Assembly (NCBI RefSeq): GCF_018130615.1
Contig: NZ_JAFCKB010000007.1
Coordinates: forward strand, 279,962-343,961
Direction: 5' to 3'
From: Bradyrhizobium manausense
GTDB lineage: Bacteria > Pseudomonadota > Alphaproteobacteria > Rhizobiales > Xanthobacteraceae
DNA: 64,000 nucleotides
Below, piece by piece: positions 26,605 to 35,867 of the stretch. Every line of letters begins with the position of its first letter. Position 1 is the first letter of the stretch. The notes under the pieces were generated by a model. The model saw only the letters and a program-made list of their open reading frames with translations, had not been told where the DNA came from and searched no databases. Made by a program: the position numbers and the translations under genes.

Positions 26605-27897
26605 ATGGCCAATGTTGTCGTCGTCGGCGCCCAGTGGGGCGACGAAGGAAAGGGCAAGATCGTCGACTGGTTGTCGGAGCAGGCGGACATCGTCGTCCGC
26701 TTCCAGGGCGGTCATAACGCCGGCCACACGCTGGTGATCAACGGCAAGACCTACAAGCTCGCGCTGCTGCCCTCGGGCGTGCTGCGCGACCAGAAGCTGT
26801 CGGTGATCGGCAACGGCGTGGTGTTCGATCCCGCCGCTTTCCTCGACGAGGTCACCAAGCTCAGGGCGCAGGGCGTCGCGGTTTCGCCGGACAATCTGCG
26901 CGTCGCCGAGAACGTCACCCTGATCCTGCCGCTGCACCGCGAGCTCGATGCGCTGCGCGAATCCTCCAATGCGGCGACCGCGATCGGCACCACGCGCCGC
27001 GGCATCGGACCCGCCTATGAGGACAAGGTCGGCCGCCGCGCGATCCGTCTGATGGACCTCGCCGACCTCGACACGCTTCCGCACAAGATCGACCGGCTCC
27101 TCGCCCACCACAACGCCCTGCGTCGCGGTCTCAACCTGCCGGAGTTCGACGGCAAGGAGATCCTGAAGGAACTGAGCGCGCTGGCGCCGCAGCTGCTGCC
27201 CTATGCCGAGACGGTGTGGCGGTTGCTCGACATCAAGCGGCGCGAAGGCAAGCGCATGCTGTTCGAGGGCGCGCAGGGCGCGCTGCTCGACGTCGATCAC
27301 GGCACCTATCCCTATGTCACCTCGTCCAACACGGTGGCGGCGCAGGCCGCGACCGGCGCCGGCCTCGGACCGGGCGCGGTCGGCTATGTGCTCGGCCTGT
27401 GCAAGGCTTACACGACCCGCGTCGGCCAGGGTCCGTTCCCGACGGAGCAGGACAACGAGATCGGCCGCAAGATCGGCGAGCGCGGCCGCGAGTTCGGCAC
27501 CAACACCGGTCGCCCCCGCCGCTGCGGCTGGTTCGACGCCGTGCTGGTTCGCCAGGCGGTCCGGACCTGCGGCATCAACGGGCTGGCGCTGACCAAGCTC
27601 GACATTCTCGACGGCTTCGACACGATCGACGTTTGCACCGGCTACAAGCTCGACGGCAAGGAGATCGACCATTTCCCGGCCGGCGAGGGCGCCCAGGCCA
27701 GGGTCGAGGCGATTTACGAGACCATCGAAGGCTGGAAGGAGCCGACCGCCAACGCGCGGTCCTGGGCCGACCTGCCGGCCCAGGCCATCAAATATGTCCG
27801 CCGGATCGAGGAATTGGTGGGGTGCCCGGTGGCGCTGCTTTCCACCAGCCCCGAACGCGAGGATACTATCCTGGTGCAAAATCCGTTTGAGGCTTAA
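26605..27897 (+). CDS. purA: Adenylosuccinate synthetase
   Basis: Cytoplasmic enzyme (430 aa) joining IMP and aspartate with GTP hydrolysis, the first committed step of AMP synthesis. The N-terminus [20 protein letters not shown] contains the P-loop and catalytic aspartate. QGGHNAGHT carries the catalytic histidine; [14 protein letters not shown] and [20 protein letters not shown] are also diagnostic. [14 protein letters not shown] is the IMP-side loop. The ATG chosen matches family length and follows GAAGGA. An in-frame extension upstream lacks homology. Confidence 0.98.
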   Translation: MANVVVVGAQWGDEGKGKIVDWLSEQADIVVRFQGGHNAGHTLVINGKTYKLALLPSGVLRDQKLSVIGNGVVFDPAAFLDEVTKLRAQGVAVSPDNLRVAENVTLILPLHRELDALRESSNAATAIGTTRRGIGPAYEDKVGRRAIRLMDLADLDTLPHKIDRLLAHHNALRRGLNLPEFDGKEILKELSALAPQLLPYAETVWRLLDIKRREGKRMLFEGAQGALLDVDHGTYPYVTSSNTVAAQAATGAGLGPGAVGYVLGLCKAYTTRVGQGPFPTEQDNEIGRKIGERGREFGTNTGRPRRCGWFDAVLVRQAVRTCGINGLALTKLDILDGFDTIDVCTGYKLDGKEIDHFPAGEGAQARVEAIYETIEGWKEPTANARSWADLPAQAIKYVRRIEELVGCPVALLSTSPEREDTILVQNPFEA

Positions 27898-27934
27898 CGA
27901 TCTCTTACCAGGACGCGGGTATAGTTGAGTAGAA

Positions 27935-29521
27935 ATGGCTGATTACTATCCGCTGATCGCCCGCGCTATTGCCGCCCTGGACCCCAACGCTCCCGGCGAA
28001 AGCCGGCGCGCGCTCTATGAGCGGGCGCGCACGGCCCTGATCGCACAGCTCCGCAGCGTGCAGCCGCCGCTCTCCGAATCCGAGATCACCCGCGAACGGC
28101 TGTCGCTGGAAGAGGCCGTCCGCAAGGTCGAATCGGAGGCCGCCCAGCGTGCCCGCGAGGCCTCGCGCCCCGGTGGCGGCGCCAAGACTGGCGGCGGCAG
28201 CGGCGATGCGTTCCGCCGGGCCAGCGCCCGTGCGGCCGAAGCCAACGCGCCGGCATCTCCTCAAGCGGCCGCTCCGCCGCGGGCTCGTCCCGCCGCGCCG
28301 CCGCCGCGCAACGATCGCCCGCCCGGCAGCGACGACCAGGGCGATGCCGCCCGTCCGCCGCGCGCCCCGCGTTTCGATGCGCCGCGCCCACCGGAGCCGC
28401 CGGCCGGGCGCGATCGCTCGCCGCCGCGTCGCCCGCCGGATGGCGGACCGCCGCCGCCATTGCCGCCGGCACCGGGCGTGCGCGGATTTCGCGACATCAC
28501 CGCCGACGTCAACGATCTCGGCGGCGCTGCCGCGCAGGCCAATCGCGCCGCGCGCCGCACCTACGCCAACGTGCCTTCGCCCTCGCCGGAATTCGACCGG
28601 CTCGAGCCGAGCCTGGAAAACCGCACCGCCGAAGGCGATGCGCCCTATTCCTATGACGAGTCGGTCGAGGAGGCCGAGCGCTACACGCCACAGCCGCCGT
28701 CGCCGCGTCCGCGCATCGCGCCCAATCGCGACGACAAGAAGCGCACGCGTACCGGCTCGATCTTTCCGTTCAAGAGCGCGATCGCCATCGGCATCGTGCT
28801 GATCCTGGTCGGCGCCGGCCTGCTCTGGGGCAAACAGCTGGTCCAGACCGCGACCAATCTGTTCAAGCCCTCGCCCACCCAGGTGGTGGAGGCGCCGAAG
28901 GATACGTCGCAGCCGCAGAGCAAGCCCAAGATTCCGGATCGCGTCGGCCAGCCCTCGGCGAGCGATCAGCCGGCCGCGCCGGTGGCGCAGAAGGTCGTGC
29001 TCTATGACGAGGATCCGTCCGATCCGAAGGGCAAGCAATATGTCGGCTCGGTGGTGTGGCGGCTCGAGCCGATCAAGGCGTCGGGCAATCAGAAGGCCGA
29101 CGTCGCCGTGCGCGCCGACATCGAGATCCCCGACCGCAAGTTCAAGATGACGATGTCGTTCCGCCGCAATACCGACTCGTCGCTGCCGGCGAGTCACACG
29201 GCCGAGCTGACCTTCGTCCTGCCGCCGGATTTTCCGGGCGGCAGCGTCTCCAACGTGCCGGGCATTTTGATGAAGTCGAACGAGCAGGCGCGCGGCACGC
29301 CGCTCGCCGGCCTCGCCGTCAAGGTCACCGACGGCTTCTTCCTGGTCGGCCTCTCCAACGTCGACGCCGACCGCAGCCGCAACGTCCAGCTCCTGAAGGA
29401 GCGCTCGTGGTTCGACGTGCCGCTGGTCTACGCCAACCAGCGCCGCGCCATCATCGCCATCGAGAAAGGCGCTCCCGGCGAGCGCGCCTTCAACGACGCC
29501 TTCGCGCAGTGGGGCGACTGA
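27935..29521 (+). CDS. Proline-rich single-pass membrane protein of unknown function
   Basis: A 528-residue protein not assigned to a named family. N-terminal ~75 residues are helical and conserved-looking (MADYYPLIARAIAALDPNAP, ERARTALIAQLRSVQPPLSE). Residues ~78-185 are low-complexity, rich in P, R, A and D. One membrane segment at about 282-304 (SAIAIGIVLILVGAGLLWG) follows a basic stretch (DDKKRTRTGS). The remaining C-terminal ~220 residues form a probable periplasmic domain (VLYDEDPSDPKGKQYVGSVV ... ELTFVLPPDFPGGSVSNVPG). It starts 37 bases after purA and may be co-transcribed with it. Confidence 0.8.
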   Translation: MADYYPLIARAIAALDPNAPGESRRALYERARTALIAQLRSVQPPLSESEITRERLSLEEAVRKVESEAAQRAREASRPGGGAKTGGGSGDAFRRASARAAEANAPASPQAAAPPRARPAAPPPRNDRPPGSDDQGDAARPPRAPRFDAPRPPEPPAGRDRSPPRRPPDGGPPPPLPPAPGVRGFRDITADVNDLGGAAAQANRAARRTYANVPSPSPEFDRLEPSLENRTAEGDAPYSYDESVEEAERYTPQPPSPRPRIAPNRDDKKRTRTGSIFPFKSAIAIGIVLILVGAGLLWGKQLVQTATNLFKPSPTQVVEAPKDTSQPQSKPKIPDRVGQPSASDQPAAPVAQKVVLYDEDPSDPKGKQYVGSVVWRLEPIKASGNQKADVAVRADIEIPDRKFKMTMSFRRNTDSSLPASHTAELTFVLPPDFPGGSVSNVPGILMKSNEQARGTPLAGLAVKVTDGFFLVGLSNVDADRSRNVQLLKERSWFDVPLVYANQRRAIIAIEKGAPGERAFNDAFAQWGD

Positions 29522-29526
29522 GCTTG

Positions 29527-29685
29527 CTCACCTCTCCCCAGCGGGGAGAGGTCGGATTGCGCCTGGCGATGCGATGCATCGTCCAGTGCAATCCGGGTGA
29601 GGGGCCGCAACGTTGAGTGAGAGTGTAACCTCTCACCCGGATCGCATCTTCGATGCGCTCCGACCTCTCCCTACGGGAGAGGTGA
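29527..29685. repeat. Intergenic repeat, family B
   Basis: Inverted arrays CACCTCTCCCCAGCGGGGAG and CGACCTCTCCCTACGGGAGA flank GTGCAATCCGGGTGAGGGG and CTCACCCGGATCGCATC segments. Same family as 5828-6058 and 31724-31874. It lies between convergent genes. Confidence 0.75.
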
Positions 29686-29728
29686 AACGCGCCACCAACC
29701 GCCAGCTCTCTACTTGAAACTTGCCGGA

Positions 29729-30025
29729 CTACTGCGCGGCCGCTTCCCGCTTGCGCGATGAAGCTGCGGCGGCCGCTTCGCGATCCATCACGGCGCGGCA
29801 GCCGGGGCTGACCTGCGCCTTTTTGTGGACCATGCAGGCCCTGATGCGCGGGATGTCGGGAATTTCACTGGAGCACAGCCGCATCGCATCGCCCGTGCAC
29901 ATCTGCTGCGCTTCGGACGAAAAGGCGAGGCCAGGCGATGTCTGGAGGGTGATAGCGGTGGTGGCGAAGGCCAGCAGCGAAGCGGTGGTCTTTAGCAGCG
30001 AAGCGAGCGTCTGGTAGCGTGTCAT
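29729..30025 (-). CDS. Small exported cysteine-rich protein, paralogue 1
   Basis: A 98-residue protein with a signal peptide or N-terminal anchor (about residues 10-35, ending GLAFS) and one cysteine-rich unit. The unit has the spacing C-x(4)-A-x-R-L-C ... ACMVHKKAQVSPGC, the layout of GLG1-type cysteine-rich repeats found in many Rhizobiales. Four cysteines in the mature part could form two disulfides. The C-terminus is alanine/arginine-rich. It resembles the next gene downstream (30281-30526), so the pair probably arose by duplication. Function unknown. Confidence 0.7.
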   Translation of the reverse strand: MTRYQTLASLLKTTASLLAFATTAITLQTSPGLAFSSEAQQMCTGDAMRLCSSEIPDIPRIRACMVHKKAQVSPGCRAVMDREAAAAASSRKREAAAQ

Positions 30026-30280
30026 CAAGGATGCGTCCCCGAGTTCCGTGGTTTGAACCACTTGGTTTTGGGGCGCCGCACGCGGCTTGATCTGCCGCAT
30101 GTCACAGCCTTCACGCCGGGAGCCTAGTCCCGCATGTGGTCGCTCGATTTCGTGATGTTCGAATCGAAAAGTGCTGCGCCGCCCGATTCGAGTATGCGCG
30201 ATTGTCGCGAAGCTTCAATGGGAGATGCGAAGGAATTCGCAGCTGTTGCGCGACCGTCACGCAAAAAAGCCGGAACGCGT

Positions 30281-30526
30281 TTACATCCCGTGGCTCGCGA
30301 ACACCTTGCTGCATGACTTCGACAGCTTGGCGCGATTGGCCTGCAGGCAGCCCTGCACCGCACCGTCATTGCCGAGATCCTTGCGGCATAGCCGCGAGGC
30401 GTCACGCGAGCAGGCGTTCTGTTCCTGCGGCGTGCCCATATGGCCTTGCGCGAAGGCGGGTGTGCTGGACAGGCCGCCGAGGGCCGAGAGCGTGATTGTC
30501 GCCAGCAAGAACAGTTTACGAGACAT
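30281..30526 (-). CDS. Small exported cysteine-rich protein, paralogue 2
   Basis: An 81-residue secreted protein: signal peptide MSRKLFLLATITLSALGG ... AFA, then a single cysteine-rich unit NACSRDASRLCRKDLGNDGA followed by VQGCLQANRAKLSKSCSKVF. The C-x(3)-A-x-R-L-C and C-L-x(2)-N/H-x-A-x-L/V-S-x(2)-C spacing is shared with the neighbouring 98-residue protein. It is likely periplasmic, with two disulfides. Function unknown. Confidence 0.72.
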   Translation of the reverse strand: MSRKLFLLATITLSALGGLSSTPAFAQGHMGTPQEQNACSRDASRLCRKDLGNDGAVQGCLQANRAKLSKSCSKVFASHGM

Positions 30527-30666
30527 CGGCGGCTCCAAGTCTGACGGATGATTTTCAGGTCCTGTCTGAACTCGTCGCCTTGCCACTTGTTCCCCCAAGG
30601 CGCGTAACCGCTATCCAAGGTTCCCGGCGCGCTGCTATAAATGCCCTTGGGTATGAGGAGTTCTCG

Positions 30667-31092
30667 ATGAAACGCTATCTGGTATTTGCGCTCGTTGGCC
30701 CATTCGTGGGCGGCTTCCTGCTGCTGCTGACGACGACCTACCAGTCCGGCTACTGGGCGCAGACCGGCCTCAGCGAGGTCGGCAAGCTATTCGTGGTGTT
30801 CTTCAAGACCCTGCAATACAGCTATCTGTTCGGCTTCCTGCCGTCGCTGATGATCGGCGCGGTCGACGACATCCTGATCCACGTCCGGCGGGTCCGGCCC
30901 ATGCTGCGGATGCTGCTGGTTGGTCTGTTCGCCTTCATCCTCGCCGCGTTCACCTACGGTTCGCGCGGGTCGGATTCGGGCGCGGTGCAGTTCATCCTGT
31001 ACGGCCTGGTCGGCTTCGTGCCGGCGGTGCTTTCATCCTGGTTCGTGCATCACTATGTCGAGGAGCCGCGGCCGGTGGCGGCGGCGGGCTGA
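30667..31092 (+). CDS. Small polytopic membrane protein of unknown function
   Basis: A 141-residue integral membrane protein with four hydrophobic segments: LVFALVGPFVGGFLLLLTTT, YSYLFGFLPSLMIGAV, MLLVGLFAFILAAF and FILYGLVGFVPAVLSSWFV. The acidic-basic loop VDDILIHVRRVRPML lies between the second and third. It starts at ATG after GAGGAG. I do not recognise a characterised family; it may belong to a Bradyrhizobiaceae-specific DUF. It is followed on the same strand by the DUF4112 gene. Confidence 0.72.
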   Translation: MKRYLVFALVGPFVGGFLLLLTTTYQSGYWAQTGLSEVGKLFVVFFKTLQYSYLFGFLPSLMIGAVDDILIHVRRVRPMLRMLLVGLFAFILAAFTYGSRGSDSGAVQFILYGLVGFVPAVLSSWFVHHYVEEPRPVAAAG

Positions 31093-31152
31093 GCGCGCGA
31101 CCTTCGGACGCGGCGCAGCAACCTCTGTTGCGCTGGTGCGTTCCCTGATGGC

Positions 31153-31701
31153 ATGACCATGACCGACGACGACATTCTCGCGCCACGCAAGTCCCGCTCG
31201 GGGACGCATTCGCGCGCCGATTTTTCAGGCCGCGAGGCCCGCGGGCCGATCATCGACCAGGACGGCCACGAGATCCGCCCCGAAACCCTGGAACAGGGGT
31301 TTCAGGAGTTTCGCTTCGCGTTCGGGCAAGGCAACGGCAGCCCGTTCGGCAATCTGACGCGCGAGCAGCGGATTGCGCGGCTCGAGGCGATTGCAAAGCT
31401 GCTCGACGTCGCCTTCATCCTGCCGGGCACCAATATCCGCTACGGTATCGACGGGCTGATCGGCCTGATTCCCGTTATCGGAGACATCATCACCACCGCG
31501 ATCTCGCTGTGGCTGGTGCGCGAGGCCCGCGCGCTCGGCGCGCCCTGGTACATCACCGCGCGGATGCTGGGCAATGTCGCCGTCGACGGCGTCGTTGGCA
31601 TGGTGCCGTTCGCGGGCGATGCCTTCGACGTCATGTTCCGCGCCAACATGCGCAACGTGCGCCTCTTGCGCCGCTGGCTCGACAAGCAGCCGCGGATTTG
31701 A
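31153..31701 (+). CDS. DUF4112 domain membrane protein
   Basis: A 182-residue protein with a hydrophilic N-terminus (~1-80) and the DUF4112 domain. The signature is LLDVAFILPGTNIRYGIDGL, then IGLIPVIGDIITTAISLWLV, with the second half LGNVAVDGVVGMVPFAGDAF and DVMFRANMRNVRLLRRWL. The PGT..RxGxDxxxGL-IPxxGD pattern is diagnostic. Function unknown. It lies 60 bases after the preceding membrane protein gene. Confidence 0.85.
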   Translation: MTMTDDDILAPRKSRSGTHSRADFSGREARGPIIDQDGHEIRPETLEQGFQEFRFAFGQGNGSPFGNLTREQRIARLEAIAKLLDVAFILPGTNIRYGIDGLIGLIPVIGDIITTAISLWLVREARALGAPWYITARMLGNVAVDGVVGMVPFAGDAFDVMFRANMRNVRLLRRWLDKQPRI

Positions 31702-31723
31702 GAGCGAGCGTCAAATCTCGGTG

Positions 31724-31874
31724 CACCTCTCCCGCTTGCGGGAGAGGTCGACGCGCCTCGGGCGATGCGGAGCATCGTCCCGTGCGCGGCGGGTGAGGGC
31801 TTTCACCTCTGGGGGGCCTCGATTGCGGAGACACCCTCACGCCAGCCCTCTCCCGCAAGCGGGAGAGGGAGAAC
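31724..31874. repeat. Intergenic repeat, family B
   Basis: CACCTCTCCCGCTTGCGGGA and CCTCTCCCGCAAGCGGGAGA bracket GATGCGGAGCATCG and GGGTGAGGGC elements. Third long copy of the family, again between convergent genes. Confidence 0.78.
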
Positions 31875-31945
31875 TTAAAACGCAAAAAGCGCGATAGCCT
31901 TTCGGCCATCGCGCTGTCTGCGCACATTGGAGGTTTTAAGAAGAC

Positions 31946-32239
31946 TTACGCCGCGTCGGCGTCGGTCTCGGCGACCGGTTCCGGCTTGCGGTGGCGCGGC
32001 AGCGGGAAGGCCTCGCTCTCATAGAGCGAGCGGATGCCGTTCTGGTCGAAACGGGCTTCCTCGACCTGGAGATATGCGCCATTCAGCGAATCCGTCGGCA
32101 ACTGCTCCATCGCGAACTGCACGGCCTCGGCCGCGGTGCCGAACCGGCGATAGGTGAAGCCCGCGCGCTTCTTCTTGCGGATGGCGGCGGGGAAGAGCTC
32201 GGCAGAGGTGTTGAAGTTGAACGGACGCAGTGGACGCAT
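31946..32239 (-). CDS. Conserved hypothetical protein
   Basis: A 97-residue soluble protein, [20 protein letters not shown] onward, with a basic patch ([13 protein letters not shown]) and then an amphipathic region ([20 protein letters not shown]). The C-terminal tail [16 protein letters not shown] is charged. The [12 protein letters not shown]...GAYLQVEE segment looks like a short alpha/beta unit; no named family is recognised. The start codon chosen gives a compact protein; the upstream in-frame extension covers an ordinary intergenic stretch. Confidence 0.6.
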   Translation of the reverse strand: MRPLRPFNFNTSAELFPAAIRKKKRAGFTYRRFGTAAEAVQFAMEQLPTDSLNGAYLQVEEARFDQNGIRSLYESEAFPLPRHRKPEPVAETDADAA

Positions 32240-32451
32240 GGTCAAAGACCTCGTGATCTTGTCTGGGGCTTTAAGCGCGTGGGGTTTGGGAGGGCGGAGG
32301 CCGCAATCAAGCGGGCCCGCCACATGTCATTTTCGTCCTCTAATATAGGCCGTTTTGACAGAAATGCGACCCCTGCGATGGGAGATGATGAATCCGCGCA
32401 TGGCAGCCCCGCAAACGAAATAAACCAAGTAATTTCAAATAGTTATTTGGT

Positions 32452-32616
32452 TTATAGTTTACCAAGAAGCAGCAGGACGACCAGCACCACGAGAACGACG
32501 CCGCCGATCCCCATGCCGGAATGGCCCATGCCGTAGCCATAGCCGCCGATCCGGCCGGACCAGCCGCCCAAGAGATAGATGAGCACCAGGATGATCAGGA
32601 TGGTCCCGAGTGACAT
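32452..32616 (-). CDS. DUF3309-type small hydrophobic protein
   Basis: A 54-residue membrane protein: MSLGTILIILVLIYLLGGW, a glycine/tyrosine-rich hinge (GRIGGYGYGMGHSGMG) and a second hydrophobic segment ending VLVVLVVLLLLGKL. This two-helix layout with a G/Y-rich loop is that of DUF3309 proteins, widespread in alphaproteobacteria and often stress-associated. The start follows a GGGAGG ribosome-binding site. Confidence 0.75.
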   Translation of the reverse strand: MSLGTILIILVLIYLLGGWSGRIGGYGYGMGHSGMGIGGVVLVVLVVLLLLGKL

Positions 32617-32723
32617 GATGTCCTCCCTGGCGGCCGCCGGACAAACCTCAACAGCTGCACCGCTGGAAGAGAAAAGCATATCGCGCCGGCGGGTTCCATG
32701 GCGGAACCCGTCGGCGCGCGATC

Positions 32724-33173
32724 TTATTTCGGCTCGAGCTTCAGCGCCGCCGAATTGATGCAGTAGCGCAGGCCGGTCGGCCCCGGTCCGTCGGGGAAGA
32801 CATGGCCGAGATGGCCGCTGCATTTGGAGCAGAGCACCTCGGTGCGGATCATGCCGTGTGTCGCGTCCCGCTCCTCATCGATATGGCTCTCGACGGCGGG
32901 CGCGGTGAAGCTCGGCCAGCCGCAGCCGGAATCGAACTTGGCGTCAGAAGAGAACAGCACGTTGCCGCAGCCGGCGCAGACATAGGTGCCGGCACGGTGG
33001 TCGTGCTCGTACTCGCCGGTGAAGGGACGCTCGGTCGCCTTCTCGCGCAGCACCGCATACTGCATCGGCGACAATTCGCGCCGCCACTGCTCTTCGCTCT
33101 TGATGACCTTGTCGTCGGTGGTTTTCGTTTCTGTGGTTTTCGTTTCTGTGGTTTTCGTCTTGGCGTCGGGCAT
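32724..33173 (-). CDS. msrB: Peptide-methionine (R)-S-oxide reductase
   Basis: A 149-residue MsrB that reduces the R epimer of methionine sulfoxide. The zinc-binding CxxC pairs are [11 protein letters not shown] and [21 protein letters not shown] and the catalytic cysteine in [11 protein letters not shown] are present. It has no signal peptide, so it should be cytoplasmic. The N-terminal ~20 residues are a threonine/lysine-rich tail built from a short tandem DNA repeat. It is 31 bases downstream of msrA on the same strand, a likely operon. Confidence 0.95.
   Translation of the reverse strand: MPDAKTKTTETKTTETKTTDDKVIKSEEQWRRELSPMQYAVLREKATERPFTGEYEHDHRAGTYVCAGCGNVLFSSDAKFDSGCGWPSFTAPAVESHIDEERDATHGMIRTEVLCSKCSGHLGHVFPDGPGPTGLRYCINSAALKLEPK
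33121..33159 (-). repeat. 15-bp tandem repeat in the 5' end of msrB
   Basis: Unit GTTTTCGTTTCTGTG (plus strand) occurs twice and then partially, encoding the T-E-T-K-T repeats at the MsrB N-terminus. The length is a multiple of three, so copy-number change would not shift the frame. Confidence 0.8.
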
Positions 33174-33204
33174 GGGTCTCCCGTTTCTTTGGATGATCTT
33201 GCGA

Positions 33205-33906
33205 TCAGTTGGTGGCCTTGCTGGCGCTCACCAGCGTCGGCTTCTCGATGTAGTTATCGGCGAACAGCTTTTTCAGGTTCTCGACCTTCGGGATGTCGTT
33301 ATAGGCGATGTAGGGCTGGGTCGGGTGCAGCGTCAGATAGTCCTGGTGATAGGCCTCGGCCGGGTAGAACGCCTCCAGCGCACTGACCTTGGTCACGATC
33401 GGCCTGCCGAACACCTTGGTGCCGTCGAGCTGGGCGATATAGGCCTCCGCGACCTTCTTCTGCTCGTCGGAGGTGGTGAAGATCGCCGAGCGATATTGCG
33501 TGCCGCTGTCCGGTCCCTGGCGGTTGAGCTGGGTCGGGTCGTGCGCCACCGAGAAGTAGATCTGCAGGATCTTGCCGTAGGAGATCTTCTTCGGGTCGAA
33601 CTTGATCTCGACCGACTCGGCGTGGCCGGTCCGGCCGGTCGAGACGGTCTGGTAGTCGGCGGTGGCCTTGGTGCCGCCGGCATAGCCGGAAACGGCGTTG
33701 ACGACACCGGCCGTGTGCTGGAACACACCCTGCACACCCCAGAAGCATCCGCCCGCGACCACCGCGGTCTGGATGCCGTTCGCGGGGCTTGCGTCCATTG
33801 CGGGGGCGGGGATCACGACGGCGTCTTCCGCAGCGCGGGTCGGTGCGGCAAAGGCCAGCGTCAAGGCGGTGGTGGCGGCGAGCAGGGACAGGACGGAGCG
33901 GCGCAT
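33205..33906 (-). CDS. msrA: Peptide-methionine (S)-S-oxide reductase, exported
   Basis: A 233-residue MsrA for the S epimer of methionine sulfoxide. The active site is [12 protein letters not shown], followed by [15 protein letters not shown] and [12 protein letters not shown]. The N-terminus [20 protein letters not shown] ... RAAEDA is a clear signal peptide, placing the enzyme in the periplasm, unlike its MsrB partner. C-terminal cysteines for recycling are not evident, so an external reductant or partner is probably required. It is the first gene of the msrA-msrB pair. Confidence 0.95.
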   Translation of the reverse strand: MRRSVLSLLAATTALTLAFAAPTRAAEDAVVIPAPAMDASPANGIQTAVVAGGCFWGVQGVFQHTAGVVNAVSGYAGGTKATADYQTVSTGRTGHAESVEIKFDPKKISYGKILQIYFSVAHDPTQLNRQGPDSGTQYRSAIFTTSDEQKKVAEAYIAQLDGTKVFGRPIVTKVSALEAFYPAEAYHQDYLTLHPTQPYIAYNDIPKVENLKKLFADNYIEKPTLVSASKATN

Positions 33907-34151
33907 GGCGGATCCTCTTTCGGAAGGCCTGACAGTCTAGGGCGGTTGAGGGCGGGCGAACAGCCTGCCCGGCATTTTCAGACATCGGAGATACGGACGG
34001 GCCGGGCGATTGTTACGGGGCGAGAGACACGAGTCCGTGAAAAAGGCCGCGTCCGACGGCCCGGCTTGGCGCGATGGGGAACTCCGGCTAGATGAACCGG
34101 CGCCATCGCTGATCGACTTAAAAATGTGGTGGCTGGAGCTGATCGGACAAC

Positions 34152-35840
34152 ATGCTGCGCGTCGTCTCCCTGACATTCGTCGTACTTCTCTCCGGCGTCG
34201 CGATCGCTGTGGCCGAGCCGCAGGCGGGCGACGACCTCGCCACCTGCCGTGATCGCCAGAGCGACGGCCAGGCGCGGGCGACGGCCTGCAACAATCTGCT
34301 CAACGCCAACCGCGTGACCGGCAAGGACAAGTCGCTCGCGCTCGTCGTGCGCGGCAACGCGCTGATCGCCAAGCGCGACTATGACGGTGCGATCGAGGCA
34401 TTGAATTCTGCCGTCGAGGCCGATCCGGACAACGTCGGCGCCCTCAACGTGCGCGGTGTCGCCCGTGAGCACAAGGGCGAGGACGATCTCGCGATGGCCG
34501 ACTACAATCTTGCCATCCAGAAGCGGGCGAATTTCGGCTTCGCCTACAACAATCGCGGGACCATTCAGCTGCGCCGGGGCGCGCTGCAAAGTGCGCTCGA
34601 CGATTTCAACCTGTCGATCAAGTACACGCCCAAATTCCTGCTCGGCTGGACCAATCGCGCCCGCGTGCGCACGCTGATGAAGGATTACGACGGCGCGATC
34701 GCCGATTTCGCGGAGGCCGAGAAGATCGATCCGACCGCGCAGCAGATCGCCGGCAATCGTTGCACCACCTACGGCCTGATGGGCAAATACGACCAGGCCT
34801 TTGCCGATTGCAACGGGCTGATCGAGCGGCAGCCGAGGAATGTCTACGCGATCAACAATCGCGCCGAGGTCTATGTCATGAAGGGCGATTTCGACGCCGC
34901 GCTGAAGGATTATAACGCGGCGCTCCAGCTCAATCCGAACAGTGTCCGCGCGCTTTCCGGCCGCGGCCAGATCTACGAGCGCAAGCACGACGTCGCCCAG
35001 GCCCGCGCCGACTATCGCTCCGCGGCCTATTCGCTGACGAAATTCGACGAGCTCGACGTCGCTCGCGCCCGCGCCATCGCGCAGGAGCGGCTCGCTGCGC
35101 TGACGCCGCAAACGCCGGGGGGCGCGCCAACGGGTCGGCGCGTTGCGCTGGTGATCGGCAACGGCGCCTACAAGAACGTCCACGCTCTGCCCAATCCGCC
35201 GCGCGATTCGAAGATGATCGCGAGCGTGCTGAAGGATGTCGGCTTCCAGACTGTGATCTCCGTCAGCGACCTGACCCGCGACAAGTTCTTCGAGGCGCTG
35301 AAGACCTTCGCTGACGAGGCGGAGAAAGCCGATTGGGCGGTGGTCTACTACGCCGGCCACGGCTTCGAGATCGGCGGGGTGAACTACCTCGTTCCCATCG
35401 ACGCCAAGCTCGCCGTCGACCGGGACGCGGAGACCCAGGCGGTTGCGCTGGAGCAGGTGATCGCAGCGGTGGGCGCGGCAAGAAAAGTGCGTCTGGTGAT
35501 TCTGGATGCCTGCCGCGACAATCCGTTCGCGCCGACCATGCAGCACACGCTGTCGCTGAAGCTGGTCGACAAGGGCTTTTCCAACATCGAACCCGGTGCC
35601 GGCTTCATGGTGGTCTACGCCGCCAAGCACGGCGAGACCGCGATCGACGGCGACAACGGCGCCGACAGCCCGTTCTCCACCGCACTCGCCCGCGAGATCA
35701 AGGTGCCGAAGATCGAGCTTCGAAAGCTGTTCGATATCGTCCGCGACGACGTCTGGTCCGCCACCAAGCACGAGCAGCAGCCGTTCACGTATGGCTCGCC
35801 GCCGGGCCGCGAGGATTTTTATTTTGTGGCGGGGAAATGA
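34152..35840 (+). CDS. TPR-repeat protein with C-terminal caspase (C14, metacaspase-like) domain
   Basis: A 562-residue exported protein. It has a signal peptide (MLRVVSLTFVVLLSGVAIAVA), then about seven TPR units (residues ~60-310, such as YDGAIEALNSAVEADPDNVG, FAYNNRGTIQLRRGALQSAL and FDAALKDYNAALQLNPNSVR), and a caspase-like domain from ~328 (RRVALVIGNGAYKNV). The catalytic dyad is present: H403 in VVYYAGHGFE and C454 in LVILDACRDNP. The family is called prokaryotic metacaspase or orthocaspase. In rhizobia such proteins are common but almost all uncharacterised. Periplasmic location with TPR scaffolding suggests regulated proteolysis at the envelope; the target is unknown. Confidence 0.9.
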   Translation: MLRVVSLTFVVLLSGVAIAVAEPQAGDDLATCRDRQSDGQARATACNNLLNANRVTGKDKSLALVVRGNALIAKRDYDGAIEALNSAVEADPDNVGALNVRGVAREHKGEDDLAMADYNLAIQKRANFGFAYNNRGTIQLRRGALQSALDDFNLSIKYTPKFLLGWTNRARVRTLMKDYDGAIADFAEAEKIDPTAQQIAGNRCTTYGLMGKYDQAFADCNGLIERQPRNVYAINNRAEVYVMKGDFDAALKDYNAALQLNPNSVRALSGRGQIYERKHDVAQARADYRSAAYSLTKFDELDVARARAIAQERLAALTPQTPGGAPTGRRVALVIGNGAYKNVHALPNPPRDSKMIASVLKDVGFQTVISVSDLTRDKFFEALKTFADEAEKADWAVVYYAGHGFEIGGVNYLVPIDAKLAVDRDAETQAVALEQVIAAVGAARKVRLVILDACRDNPFAPTMQHTLSLKLVDKGFSNIEPGAGFMVVYAAKHGETAIDGDNGADSPFSTALAREIKVPKIELRKLFDIVRDDVWSATKHEQQPFTYGSPPGREDFYFVAGK

Positions 35841-35867
35841 CGGATTGGGTTGCGGAGCAACTCAATC

